64,000 bases of DNA, taken from positions 3,140,779 to 3,204,778 of the forward strand of contig NZ_CM001240.1 of assembly GCF_000230835.1 (NCBI RefSeq), written 5' to 3'. The DNA is from Clostridium sp. DL-VIII (GTDB lineage Bacteria; Bacillota; Clostridia; Clostridiales; Clostridiaceae). Of the stretch, positions 7,862 through 16,036 are shown one piece after another. The position numbers and the translations under genes are program-made. The notes under the pieces are model-generated. The model worked only from the letters and a program-made list of their open reading frames with translations, searched no databases and was not told the origin of the DNA. The stretch's first letter is position 1. The number at the start of each line of letters is the position of its first letter.

Positions 7862-8680
7862 TTGAAAAATAAGTTATTTATAATAGAAGGATTACCTTGC
7901 ACTGGTAAAAGTACTACAGGTAGATTTGTATCAGATTTTCTTTTAAAGCAAGGACATGCTACTTTATACTATGATGAGAGTGCTTTAGAACATCCTGCTG
8001 ACTATGAATTTCATGCATTTATGACAAGTAATGATTTGCAAATATTGAGTAATACCGAATTACAGCAAGTCAAGAATATTGGAGTCGAGGAAAATTCAGG
8101 TTTAGTTATACCACTTTTCAAGCTAAATAGGGAGTTATTTGATAAAATAATTCCTTTTAAAATATATGATTGTCTGCCATGGGAAAGAGAAAAAACAGTA
8201 ATGCTAAATCATTGGGCCGAATTTGAAAAACAGGCATATACAGAAGATAGAATTTATGTTTTTAATTGTTGTTTTTTACAGAATCCATTATGTGAAATGA
8301 TGATGAGATTTAATTACTCTTATGAAGATATTCAAAAATACATAATAAATATTTTTGAATATATCAAGACTTTAAATCCTGTTGTGATTTATTTACAAAA
8401 TTCTAAAGTCAAAGAAAGAGTTTCCGAAATTGCTATGGAACGTGATGATGAATGGCTGAAAAGTGTTATTGATTATAATACGTTACAGGGTTATGGAAAG
8501 GCAAATTGTTTTAATGGATTTGATGGATATATTTCATGCCTTGAAGAAAGACAGAAAGTGGAATTAAAAATTTTAGAACAACTTCCTATTGATAAAATTA
8601 TTATTGATACACCTTTTGAAGACTGGAAAAGAACATATAATACGATTACAGATTTAATTAAATCGTTGGAAGTTTATTGA
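7862..8680 (+). CDS. P-loop NTPase (AAA/kinase-like)
   Basis: This 272-residue protein starts at TTG 7862 behind TTGGAGGAA. The Walker A loop GLPCTGKSTT lies at residues 10-19. The acidic segment YYDESALEHPADYEF follows, and the rest is helical with a WEREKTVMLNHWAEF segment, as in small nucleotide-kinase-like AAA proteins found next to resistance genes. No Walker B can be assigned with confidence. The partner substrate is unknown. A decayed acetyltransferase follows immediately. Confidence 0.7.
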   Translation: MKNKLFIIEGLPCTGKSTTGRFVSDFLLKQGHATLYYDESALEHPADYEFHAFMTSNDLQILSNTELQQVKNIGVEENSGLVIPLFKLNRELFDKIIPFKIYDCLPWEREKTVMLNHWAEFEKQAYTEDRIYVFNCCFLQNPLCEMMMRFNYSYEDIQKYIINIFEYIKTLNPVVIYLQNSKVKERVSEIAMERDDEWLKSVIDYNTLQGYGKANCFNGFDGYISCLEERQKVELKILEQLPIDKIIIDTPFEDWKRTYNTITDLIKSLEVY

Positions 8681-8840
8681 TACAAGAAATAAAGAACTAT
8701 ATTGAAAAACAAAAACCAAAAGGGTGTAAGATATGCTTGGAAGTTATGAGTGCTAAAAATAAAGAAGTATTTTATAAAAAATTGGATTTGAAAAAGGACC
8801 ATCTGAACATGATGGTTCTGGAATTATAATGATGGTGTAA
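8681..8840 (+). pseudogene. Remnant of a GNAT acetyltransferase
   Basis: Directly after the NTPase stop, the DNA encodes IKNYIEKQKPKGCKICLEV and then NKEVFYKKL. After a frame change this continues as GFEKGPSEHDGSGIIMMV and a stop. That is the last third of a GNAT N-acetyltransferase (KEVFYKKLGF motif). The N-terminal two thirds are missing and there is a frameshift near 8790, so it cannot be functional. Confidence 0.65.
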
Positions 8841-8992
8841 TGTCAGTATAGTTTTTGAATATAATTTTTATAAGTAAAGAAATACTATATTCTCTAAAAA
8901 TCGAACAATACTGAAGTTACAAGATGTGTTATAATTTGTATGTAATGGAAAAATAGATATGGGAATAAAAATGGAATTGAGGCTAATGTAAG

Positions 8993-9676
8993 ATGAAAAA
9001 GTTAAAATTGATAGCGAGTTCATTACTAGTAATGTCAGTATTAACATTAAATTCAGTTGGAGTAAATGCAAAGTGGAAACAAGATTCTAACGGTTGGTGG
9101 AATACAGAGGGAAATTCATGGACAGTAGGATGGAAAGAAATTGATGGTAAATGGTATTATTTCAATTCTGATGGCTATATGGAACACGATACAACTATAG
9201 ATGGATATAAGATAGGTTCCGATGGAGCATGGATTCAAAGTACACAAAACGTTTCAGCAGATTCTGAAAAAGATGAAAAGACAGCAGAGAACTACCTTGC
9301 AGATCAAGGATATAAAATTATTACTTCCAGAGGAAAAACAAGTGAGTACATTTTGGAGAAAAATATGCTTTGGGGATCAAGTGGAGATTATTCAGAAGTA
9401 TGGGGAGTGCAGAGAGTAGAACCTGATAAGTATTTTGGAAAACAAATTATAGGATATAATTTTATAGTTAAAAATCATCCTTTAGAAAAGATTTATAATG
9501 TTAACACTAATGTTTATGTTCTAATTTCTGATGGTCAAATTATTGGAGGAACATCATTTCCAGATGGAGATTTTGTAGGAGGATGTTATTCATTAGATGG
9601 GAAAACACTAGAGGAGATAACAGGGTTAAGTTATGAGCAATGGTGTGATAATTGGAAGAAAAAATATGCTTCTTAA
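8993..9676 (+). CDS. Secreted protein with cell-wall-binding repeats
   Basis: This 227-residue protein has a clear signal peptide (MKKLKLIASSLLVMSVLTLN, cut near VNAKW). Choline-binding-like cell-wall repeats follow immediately: GWWNTEGNSWTVGWKEIDG, KWYYFNSDGYMEHDTTIDGY and KIGSDGAWIQ. These put the anchor module at the N-terminus. The remaining 130 residues (KTAENYLADQGYKIITSRG onward, ending LSYEQWCDNWKKKYAS) form an unrecognised extracellular domain. A lipoprotein gene follows 64 bases downstream, so the pair may act together at the envelope. Confidence 0.8.
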   Translation: MKKLKLIASSLLVMSVLTLNSVGVNAKWKQDSNGWWNTEGNSWTVGWKEIDGKWYYFNSDGYMEHDTTIDGYKIGSDGAWIQSTQNVSADSEKDEKTAENYLADQGYKIITSRGKTSEYILEKNMLWGSSGDYSEVWGVQRVEPDKYFGKQIIGYNFIVKNHPLEKIYNVNTNVYVLISDGQIIGGTSFPDGDFVGGCYSLDGKTLEEITGLSYEQWCDNWKKKYAS

Positions 9677-9740
9677 TAGTCCTTCTTAAAGGAGGGGGCT
9701 TGATTATCTAATAAAGATAGATTAAAGGGGAGGCTTAAAC

Positions 9741-10235
9741 TTGAACATAAGGAATAAATTTGTACTTGGTATATGTATAGTATTTTTAATTAGCACTATT
9801 AACGGCTGCGGGTCAAGTAATAATAAAAAAGATATATATAGCAGTATGTATAATGATAATGAAAGAATTGCACAAGAATCTGAGGATCACACTCATACAA
9901 CATATAATATTAGTAGTTATTCTGATAATGATATAGAATTCCAATATGGTGGCTTTTCTGGTGTTGATACAGTTTGGATTTTAAAATCAACAGATAATGA
10001 GGAAATTACATTAGATTATGATTCAAAAGTTAACAGTGGTGATTTTAAGGCGATTTTGGTTAATCCAGAAAAGAAAATAGAAAATATATTAGAAGGAACA
10101 GACCAAGGAAACAAAACAATAAAGTTAACAAAAGGAGAGTATAGATTTAAGCTTGTAGGAAGCAATGCTAATGGAAAAGTAAAACTTTCAATTACTCGAA
10201 ATAATAATGTTGATATAAAAAGGATATTAAAATAA
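9741..10235 (+). CDS. Putative lipoprotein of unknown function
   Basis: This 164-residue protein starts at TTG 9741 after GGGGAGG. A short hydrophobic signal (KFVLGICIVFLISTINGC) ends in a lipobox-like cysteine, so it should be lipid-anchored outside the membrane. The mature part is polar and beta-rich (GGFSGVDTVWILKSTDNEE, KGEYRFKLVGSNANGKVKL), reminiscent of small immunoglobulin-like or jelly-roll domains. No family is recognised with confidence. Confidence 0.7.
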   Translation: MNIRNKFVLGICIVFLISTINGCGSSNNKKDIYSSMYNDNERIAQESEDHTHTTYNISSYSDNDIEFQYGGFSGVDTVWILKSTDNEEITLDYDSKVNSGDFKAILVNPEKKIENILEGTDQGNKTIKLTKGEYRFKLVGSNANGKVKLSITRNNNVDIKRILK

Positions 10236-10241
10236 ATAACA

Positions 10242-10290
10242 AATTAACTAAGGGTTATTGCTTGAGGAGGGCAATAACCATTAGTTAATT
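10242..10290. terminator. Long inverted repeat between convergent genes
   Basis: AATTAACTAA and GGTTATTGC pair with GCAATAACC and TTAGTTAATT around a purine-rich loop. It lies between the convergent lipoprotein gene and the TetR gene. The T tract is weak, so termination in both directions is inferred from position. Confidence 0.55.
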
Positions 10291-10317
10291 CAAATAGAGT
10301 AATAAGTAATCTGAAGA

Positions 10318-10959
10318 CTACTTATGTTTCAAAGAATCTAATAACATTTCAATTGTGAATTTAATAAAATCTTCCTTGTCTAAACCAAAATAATTTGTAT
10401 AGGTGCTACCTGATAAAGAAAGCATTTGAAAAAATCCTGTAGCAACAAAAATTGAGGAAAAGGCGAGTGTAGATATTTCTAAATCAGAACGAATGCTTCC
10501 ATCTGTTTTCCCTTCATAAAACATCTTAGTTAGTTCTTCAAATAAACTTTTATCAAAATCTGTGAATTTCTCACGATAAGGGATGTTTATACCTTCAGAA
10601 TTTGATTTTATAACTCCGCATGTATTTGTTAATTGCAGCAGTTTTGGAAAATTGCAAAAATAATCATAATAGGCATAGTAAGATAAACGTATTTTTTCAA
10701 AGCCTGTATTTCCTTTTTGACTTTCATTTTTTATCATGTCAAAAAGACGTTTATAACCTCTTAATGCAACAGCAAAGAATAAGTCTTCCTTACACGTAAA
10801 ATATCTGTAAATTGTCCTTTTAGTAAATTCACATTCTTTAGCTAAATTGTCCATAGATATCTTTTCAAATCCATGGTCGCAAAATAATTCTTCAGCCGTA
10901 GAAACAATAGCTTCTTCTCTTTCAAACTGTTCACGCTCTCGTTTTGTTAATTCCTTCAA
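10318..10959 (-). CDS. TetR/AcrR-family repressor
   Basis: I place the start at TTG 10959 (MKELTKRERE), behind GGGAGAG, giving 213 residues. A longer in-frame ORF to 11058 would run through the operators and is unlikely. The HTH is evident: AEELFCDHGFEKISMDNLAKEC, then EFTKRTIYRYFTCKEDLF. It is divergent from the flavodoxin-ferredoxin gene at 11102, with four regularly spaced GTATAC hexamers in the shared promoter. It most likely represses both genes. Confidence 0.85.
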   Translation of the reverse strand: MKELTKREREQFEREEAIVSTAEELFCDHGFEKISMDNLAKECEFTKRTIYRYFTCKEDLFFAVALRGYKRLFDMIKNESQKGNTGFEKIRLSYYAYYDYFCNFPKLLQLTNTCGVIKSNSEGINIPYREKFTDFDKSLFEELTKMFYEGKTDGSIRSDLEISTLAFSSIFVATGFFQMLSLSGSTYTNYFGLDKEDFIKFTIEMLLDSLKHK

Positions 10960-10990
10960 AAAACATCTCTCCCATCTATTGACAAAGAAA

Positions 10991-11039
10991 TTGACATTAA
11001 GTATACTGCAAGTATACCTGTATACTAATAGTATACCAA
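10991..11039. promoter_or_regulatory. Divergent promoter with four GTATAC half-sites
   Basis: GTATAC occurs at 11001, 11012, 11020 and 11031 (offsets 11, 8, 11), so the array is a symmetric pair of GTATAC-N5-GTATAC sites 2 bp apart. On the minus strand TTGGTA (11039-11034) with a 17-base spacer and TATACT (11016-11011) fits the TetR promoter. On the plus strand TTGACA (10991-10996) with a 16-base spacer and TATACC (11013-11018) fits the target. Bound repressor would cover both. Confidence 0.75.
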
Positions 11040-11101
11040 TGTGAAGAAATTTTATCAAGTCATTAAAAATAAGGGAAGAAGTAAAAAAGGGGTGTTGAAA
11101 T

Positions 11102-11968
11102 ATGAAATCAGTTATAATTTATTATTTTTCAGGTACAGGAAATACGGAACTTGTTGCTAATGTGATTAAAGAAAGATTTGTGAATTATAAATATAAGGTT
11201 AGTATTCTAAGGATTGAAGATGTTCTAAAGAAAAATCTTAAAATAGATCTTGAAAGCTATGATCTAGTTGGAATTGGATGCCAAGTTATTGGATTTGGAG
11301 TTCCCAATATAGTATATGACTTTATTAAGTGTCTTCCTAAGGCACAAAACAAAAAGGTATTTCTTTTTAGAACTTCAGGAGGTATAGCACCGATTAATTA
11401 TAATGCTTCAAAACCAATAATAAGAAAGCTTTCAAGAAAAGGATATGAAGTGTTTTATGAGAGGTTATTCTCCATAAGCAGTAATTGGATAAATAAATTT
11501 GATGATATAATTATAAGGAAGCTTTATGAAGCAACAACTAAGAAGGTGTCTATCATGTGCAGAGAAGTTATAAGCGGTGAAAGACGAATACTCAAAACAG
11601 GAATTGGACTTAAGGTGCTTATGGAAATGGTTATGTTTATAACTTCATGGATATTCCCTTTAATTGGAAAATATTTGAAGGTTAATAAAGCATGTTCTCA
11701 TTGTGGACTGTGCATAAGGAATTGTCCTGCCGGAAATATATATGATAGTAATGGAAGAATTAAGTTTAAGTTTTCTTGCAACAGTTGTATGAGATGTGTA
11801 TATTCCTGCCCCAAATCAGCCATTAATTATGGGATTTTTACTTTTTTCCCTGTATCAGGTGGATATAATATAGAAAAAATTCTTAAACAATCACCTAATC
11901 AGAGTGAAATAAATGATAAAAAAGTTCCTCAATTTTTTAATGATTATATTAGAGATGATAACATGTGA
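11102..11968 (+). CDS. Flavodoxin-ferredoxin fusion (EFR1-type)
   Basis: This 288-residue protein combines an N-terminal flavodoxin domain with a C-terminal 2x[4Fe-4S] ferredoxin. YYFSGTGNTELVANVI is the FMN-binding loop. CSHCGLCIRNCPAGNI and CNSCMRCVYSCPKSAI are two ferredoxin cluster motifs near residues 200-245. A hydrophobic stretch (LMEMVMFITSWIFPLIGKYL) joins the domains. This is the EFR1 architecture, common in clostridia and thought to shuttle electrons. The physiological partner is unknown. Expression is probably controlled by the divergent TetR. Confidence 0.85.
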   Translation: MKSVIIYYFSGTGNTELVANVIKERFVNYKYKVSILRIEDVLKKNLKIDLESYDLVGIGCQVIGFGVPNIVYDFIKCLPKAQNKKVFLFRTSGGIAPINYNASKPIIRKLSRKGYEVFYERLFSISSNWINKFDDIIIRKLYEATTKKVSIMCREVISGERRILKTGIGLKVLMEMVMFITSWIFPLIGKYLKVNKACSHCGLCIRNCPAGNIYDSNGRIKFKFSCNSCMRCVYSCPKSAINYGIFTFFPVSGGYNIEKILKQSPNQSEINDKKVPQFFNDYIRDDNM

Positions 11969-12119
11969 ACTTTTATCTGCAGAGGCATTTTGAATTTATG
12001 TTATAATTGATCCAAAATAGTAATTTAAGGCTTACAAATCGCAAATTTGAAGTTGTTGCACTAAAGTGAATTTTTAAGCATTAAGTATATTTTTAATATG
12101 TTTAAATTATGGGGGGAGA

Positions 12120-12704
12120 ATGGTGGTATTAGGATTTTTCTTAATAATGGTGTTTTTATTTTTTATAGCATTATTCTTTATAATGCTGAATGTAGTATTT
12201 ATAATTATCTGGACAATAAAAAAGCGTATGGGAAAGACTCCTAAAAAACGCTATATTATTATTCCAATAATTTTTTTAATCATAAGCATTTTAGTAGAGT
12301 TGGTTCCTATTGGTTGGGTCACTATGGTGCGTTCAGGAAACAAAAGTATCTCTAAAAATATTATTATAGTGCAATCAGGAAAAATTGGATATTGGGGACT
12401 TAAAGCAAATAGCGATGCTACAAATGAATATTTTGAAATGGATGGTGTTACCTATGTTCACGTATTAGATGCAGATTCATCGCATACGTGGAAACTTGGG
12501 AAACCAGTTGCTAATATTAAGTATAAGTCTAGCGAAGAGGTATTTAACAAAATATTAACATTAATATTTGGGCGTAATGATATTTCAACATTATATCAAG
12601 TTATTAATGTTGAAGGGTTTGAGTTATATAGTACAGGAGGAAGTATAATCTATTGTCCTGAAAATCAGAAAAATACGGTTTTAACATATTATAATGGGGG
12701 ATAA
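12120..12704 (+). CDS. Two-helix membrane protein, unknown
   Basis: This 194-residue protein starts at ATG 12120 after GGGGGGAG. Helix 1 (about 3-34) and helix 2 (about 44-66) are very hydrophobic and are joined by a basic loop, KKRMGKTPKKRY. The extracytoplasmic remainder contains GKIGYWGLKANSDATNEYF and THVHV-like beta segments, then YKSSEEVFNKILTLIFG. No family is recognised. Confidence 0.65.
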   Translation: MVVLGFFLIMVFLFFIALFFIMLNVVFIIIWTIKKRMGKTPKKRYIIIPIIFLIISILVELVPIGWVTMVRSGNKSISKNIIIVQSGKIGYWGLKANSDATNEYFEMDGVTYVHVLDADSSHTWKLGKPVANIKYKSSEEVFNKILTLIFGRNDISTLYQVINVEGFELYSTGGSIIYCPENQKNTVLTYYNGG

Positions 12705-12823
12705 TATTGTTAAACTATTACAATTGTAAGAATTATAATACTAGTATGTATTAATTGGTGTAGTAGTAAAAACAAATAGTAATTTTAAATATCACATTAT
12801 TCATAAAATAGAAATTCAAACAA

Positions 12824-12870
12824 CAAAAGAGAAGATAGTTTTGCTTTTTACACAAAGTTGTCTTCTCTTT
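12824..12870. terminator. Bidirectional terminator
   Basis: AAAAGAGAAGA and TCTTCTCTTT arms, extended by TTTG/CAAA pairing, sit between the membrane-protein gene and the convergent BlaR1-like gene. Confidence 0.7.
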
Positions 12871-12904
12871 AGGTTTATAAGAATCTAATAAACTTTTATA
12901 GAAT

Positions 12905-14668
12905 TTATTTTACGATTACTGTTGTTGGAACTTTTTTTTCTCGATTTTCATCTGAAGGTTTATTAATGACTTCATCAGTATAATACATTGTTGTGGACTT
13001 ACCACCACCTAAATTTATGGCATTTACTGCACCTAACTCATATATGATTTCTTGTTCTTCTTTTATTGTAGCACCTAAACTACTACTTTCGTCGAAATTA
13101 CCATCTATAGCAAGCATGATTATAGCACCATCTTTTCTTTGTCCAATTGCTGTTCTTGGAGTAGCACCTAATCCACCATCTCCTTGAATTTGAGTCTTTT
13201 CACCATTTATTACAAGTGAAGGAAAACCAGTTAATGCTTCCTGGGCATCAAGATGAGTTAAATCATTTAAGGAATAACTTCCGACAATTAATTGTCCAAG
13301 TTTGTTTATTGCAAATAAATCTGATTTTTGGTCATCTTTCAATCCATTATATATCACTTGCCCATTTGATAAGACTATTCCAGTTCGGGTTTTCCCTCCG
13401 AACAATTTAACTTCTGGATAAAAATCACCAAAACTTATGCCATTAATTGCTGCCACAGCATTATTATTTTTAGCAATTTCACTTGTGGTTTCTTCTTCGG
13501 TCATGAGCTTAGATGAATATGCTATTTTTACTCTTGTTGGATCTTTTATTATAAGGTAGTAACCCTTGTAGCTACTGGTCGCAATACTATATTGTTCAAT
13601 TACATTTTTATCTGAGCTAGTGTCAATACTTTCTTGTGTTTCTTTTAAAACATTAGGAGCAGCTTTAGTTGATACTGCACCTAAAGAACAAATACCAATT
13701 ATTATAGCTATAGCTCCAAGGAATATTCCACGTTTAGTTTTTCTATTTAACATATTATCAAACCTTCTTTTTAATATTTCTTTATTTCCAAGTTCAGTTG
13801 CGAGCTTTGTATAATTAAGATTAGATTGGCTTTGTTTTAAAGAGTTTAGAAGTGTTAAAGCATAATTTTTTCTCTCATTAAAATCGCACTTGTGTAGTAT
13901 TTTTTCATCGCAAGAGAGCTCACATTCAATATTTATATATTTGTTCATTACGTAAATTAAAGGATTAAACCAATAAATTGAAGTAACAACCATAACTAAT
14001 AATTTATATATCAAATCCTTCTTTTTATAATGCATAAGCTCATGTCTTAAAATCCAGATAACTTCTGATTCTTCATAATCTATTTTTGGCAATATTATAT
14101 AAGACTTGAAAATACCGATTCCAAATGGTACAGAAGTATAATCAGAAATTTTTAATATTATATTTTTCTTTATCGTTGTTTCATTTAGCAAGTCATTATA
14201 TATATAATTTGTTTTCTCATCTTGGACATTAATTGATAAATCTAATATAGTTCTTTTTAATTTTAAATAAGAAAAAATTCTATATATAATAATTATCAGA
14301 GTTATAATTAACCATAAATAACTTAGAATTTCAAATGTATTAATATTAAAATGCTTTGTAGCATCAATGATTTGGTTAGTATTCGATGAACTGTTAAGTG
14401 AGATACCATTATTGCTTGCTTCACTTATAGCTTTATCTGTATTTAAAGAGCTGAAGGTAGAGAGCTTATTAATCATAAGATTTTGGTTTAGATATATTGG
14501 AATTTTAAAAGGTAAAATCATTCTAATTATGACTATAAGCCAAATGTAGTAATTGAAACTTTGAGTATATTTTTTAAATAAGGTTTTCTTTAAAAGTAAA
14601 ATGATGCAAATTCCAATACTACTGATTAGTGCTATTCTCAATATATTGGTAAATAATGCTTGAGCCAT
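12905..14668 (-). CDS. BlaR1-like M56 peptidase fused to a phosphodiester-glycosidase domain
   Basis: This 587-residue protein begins with an M56 membrane metalloprotease. It has several helices, the zinc site HELMH at residues 209-213, and ECELSCDE about 37 residues later supplying the third ligand. After another membrane helix (GIFLGAIAIIIGICSLG) comes an extracellular domain of about 230 residues. That domain is not a penicillin sensor. AAINGISFGDF, PRTAIGQRKDGAI and NAINLGGGKSTTM match the NAGPA/DUF2233 phosphodiester-glycosidase fold, with GGGKST where GGGSST is usual. BlaI is encoded 21 bases upstream on the same strand. I infer a signal-transducing protease that senses a glycan or teichoic-type phosphodiester and then inactivates BlaI. 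Confidence 0.85.
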   Translation of the reverse strand: MAQALFTNILRIALISSIGICIILLLKKTLFKKYTQSFNYYIWLIVIIRMILPFKIPIYLNQNLMINKLSTFSSLNTDKAISEASNNGISLNSSSNTNQIIDATKHFNINTFEILSYLWLIITLIIIIYRIFSYLKLKRTILDLSINVQDEKTNYIYNDLLNETTIKKNIILKISDYTSVPFGIGIFKSYIILPKIDYEESEVIWILRHELMHYKKKDLIYKLLVMVVTSIYWFNPLIYVMNKYINIECELSCDEKILHKCDFNERKNYALTLLNSLKQSQSNLNYTKLATELGNKEILKRRFDNMLNRKTKRGIFLGAIAIIIGICSLGAVSTKAAPNVLKETQESIDTSSDKNVIEQYSIATSSYKGYYLIIKDPTRVKIAYSSKLMTEEETTSEIAKNNNAVAAINGISFGDFYPEVKLFGGKTRTGIVLSNGQVIYNGLKDDQKSDLFAINKLGQLIVGSYSLNDLTHLDAQEALTGFPSLVINGEKTQIQGDGGLGATPRTAIGQRKDGAIIMLAIDGNFDESSSLGATIKEEQEIIYELGAVNAINLGGGKSTTMYYTDEVINKPSDENREKKVPTTVIVK

Positions 14669-14689
14669 ATAACCACCTCAAAATATAAA

Positions 14690-15064
14690 TTATTCTTTTT
14701 GATTTTTTATCCACTTTTCAAGATCAGCCAGGTCATCATTAGTAATTTCATTATTATCATGTAAAGCAGTGATTAAACTTTTTAAGGAATTTTCATGAAT
14801 ATTAGTAAAGAAATATTTTGTTTCAAATTCCAAATATTCTTTCTTGCTTATTAATGCACTGTAATAAGTATATAGTTTGATTTTTTCTGCCATTAGGAAT
14901 TCTTTTTGTACTAATTTAGATAGCAAAGTTAATGTTGTTGTTCTCTTCCATCCAATTTGTTCTTCTAATTCCTTAATAACATCTTTTGAAGATAAAGGCT
15001 CATTATGTGCCCATATAACCTTCATTACATTCAATTCAGACTGTGGGATTTTTGAAATACTCAA
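14690..15064 (-). CDS. BlaI/MecI/CopY-family repressor
   Basis: This 124-residue protein starts at TTG 15064 behind AAGGAG. It has the winged helix of the BlaI family: IPQSELNVMKVIWAHNEPLSSKDVI, then GWKRTTTLTLLSKLVQKEFL. The C-terminal helical dimerisation segment (SLKSLITALHDNNEITNDDL) is where BlaR1 proteases cut. A perfect dyad (15090-15107) lies upstream. It is first in an operon with the BlaR1-like fusion. A decayed partial copy of its 3' end is found at 17075-17156. Confidence 0.88.
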   Translation of the reverse strand: MSISKIPQSELNVMKVIWAHNEPLSSKDVIKELEEQIGWKRTTTLTLLSKLVQKEFLMAEKIKLYTYYSALISKKEYLEFETKYFFTNIHENSLKSLITALHDNNEITNDDLADLEKWIKNQKE

Positions 15065-15089
15065 ATTTATACATCTCCTTAAAATTTTT

Positions 15090-15107
15090 AGTCTATAACT
15101 ATAGACT
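15090..15107. promoter_or_regulatory. Operator of the BlaI-like repressor
   Basis: AGTCTATA-AC-TATAGACT is an 18-bp dyad with 8-bp perfect arms, about 25 bases upstream of the blaI-like start. Its half-site differs from the classical TACA/TGTA BlaI box, so the assignment rests on position and symmetry. Confidence 0.6.
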
Positions 15108-15234
15108 GATTAAAATCAGCTTACCATATGAATGAAGTGGTGTCAATATTTTACTGGTAAAAAGTTCATGGATGAAAATATAGAACTGAATTGTAGTTAT
15201 ATAAAATTTAATCTTACATATCAAATTTAACCTT

Positions 15235-15332
15235 GCAGCTGGTTGCTTTATAAGATTTAATAAATGGAATATGGAAAGTGTTGTGGATAATATTATAAAT
15301 TAATATAAATTTATAATAAGTGAAGTATAATA
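15235..15332 (+). repeat. Dispersed repeat, copy 1
   Basis: About 98 bp starting GCAGCTGG and containing TTTATAAGATTTAATAAATG is repeated with high identity at 24690-24788. In both copies one frame reads CSWL(L/F)YKI followed by two stops, as if the repeat carries the end of a lost gene plus its 3' flank. The 390-base gap between the blaI-like gene and the sigma factor otherwise holds the BlaI operator and a possible ECF promoter. Confidence 0.65.
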
Positions 15333-15385
15333 TTTTAAACAACACATGGGAAATGTAGGATAACTATTAATTTTTTTGTTAAAGA

Positions 15386-15409
15386 TGAACCAATTAAGAA
15401 CCTAATGTC
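15386..15409 (+). promoter_or_regulatory. Possible ECF-type promoter of the sigma factor gene
   Basis: TGAACC (15386-15391) followed 15 bases later by GTC (15407-15409) resembles the AAC-rich -35 and GTC-containing -10 of ECF promoters. It lies about 45 bases before the sigma gene, consistent with autoactivation. Short and degenerate, so only suggestive. Confidence 0.3.
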
Positions 15410-15454
15410 TCTAATATATAGATGCATCCATAAGAAGTTAAGGGAGATAGTAAA

Positions 15455-16036
15455 TTGTGTGAAGAAGAGCTTATCATAAAAATCCAGTCTGGTGATATGA
15501 ACGCATTAGGTGAACTGTTTGAAATATATAAAAATGAGTCATTTAAATACGCATATCTTATTACAGGTAATAAGCATACAAGTGAAGATATTGTACAAGA
15601 AGCATTCATAAACTGTTACAACAATATTAAAAGCCTTAAAAATGCTGAATTTTTTAAATCATGGTTTTTTAAAATGCTTACGCGGATTGCATGGAGATAT
15701 GCAAAAAAAGATAAAAGATCACTGCCAGTTGAAAATATATTTGAAAAATCAGATGAAAAAAGCATAGATACTTCTATAGAGCAATATTTAACAAAGGAGC
15801 AAAATAATAATCTTTATGAAGAAATTGAAAAGCTTGATTTAAAACAAAAAACAGTAATAGTTCTATATTATTTTAATGGTCTTACAGTTAAGGAAATTGC
15901 AAAAACAATGGGATCCTTTGAAGGGACAGTCAAATCGAGACTTCATAGTGCAAGAAAAAAATTAAAAAGCAGTTTAATTAAATGTGATGATGAATATAAT
16001 CATAGAAATTTAAAGAGGGTGAGACTTAATGAATAA
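15455..16036 (+). CDS. ECF RNA polymerase sigma factor
   Basis: This 193-residue protein starts at TTG 15455 behind AAGGGAGATAG. Region 2 is clear in LGELFEIYKNESFKYAYLITGNKHTSEDIVQEAFINCY and region 4 in KTVIVLYYFNGLTVKEIAKTMGSFEGTVKSRLHSARKKL, joined by a short linker. That makes it a minimal ECF sigma-70 factor. The stop overlaps the start of the next gene, which encodes a membrane anti-sigma-like protein, so they are translationally coupled. Confidence 0.9.
   Translation: MCEEELIIKIQSGDMNALGELFEIYKNESFKYAYLITGNKHTSEDIVQEAFINCYNNIKSLKNAEFFKSWFFKMLTRIAWRYAKKDKRSLPVENIFEKSDEKSIDTSIEQYLTKEQNNNLYEEIEKLDLKQKTVIVLYYFNGLTVKEIAKTMGSFEGTVKSRLHSARKKLKSSLIKCDDEYNHRNLKRVRLNE

Noticed and set aside
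10960..11058. N-terminal extension of the TetR protein at 10318
   Set aside because: It would place coding sequence over the promoter and the four GTATAC operators; TTG 10959 has a proper ribosome site.
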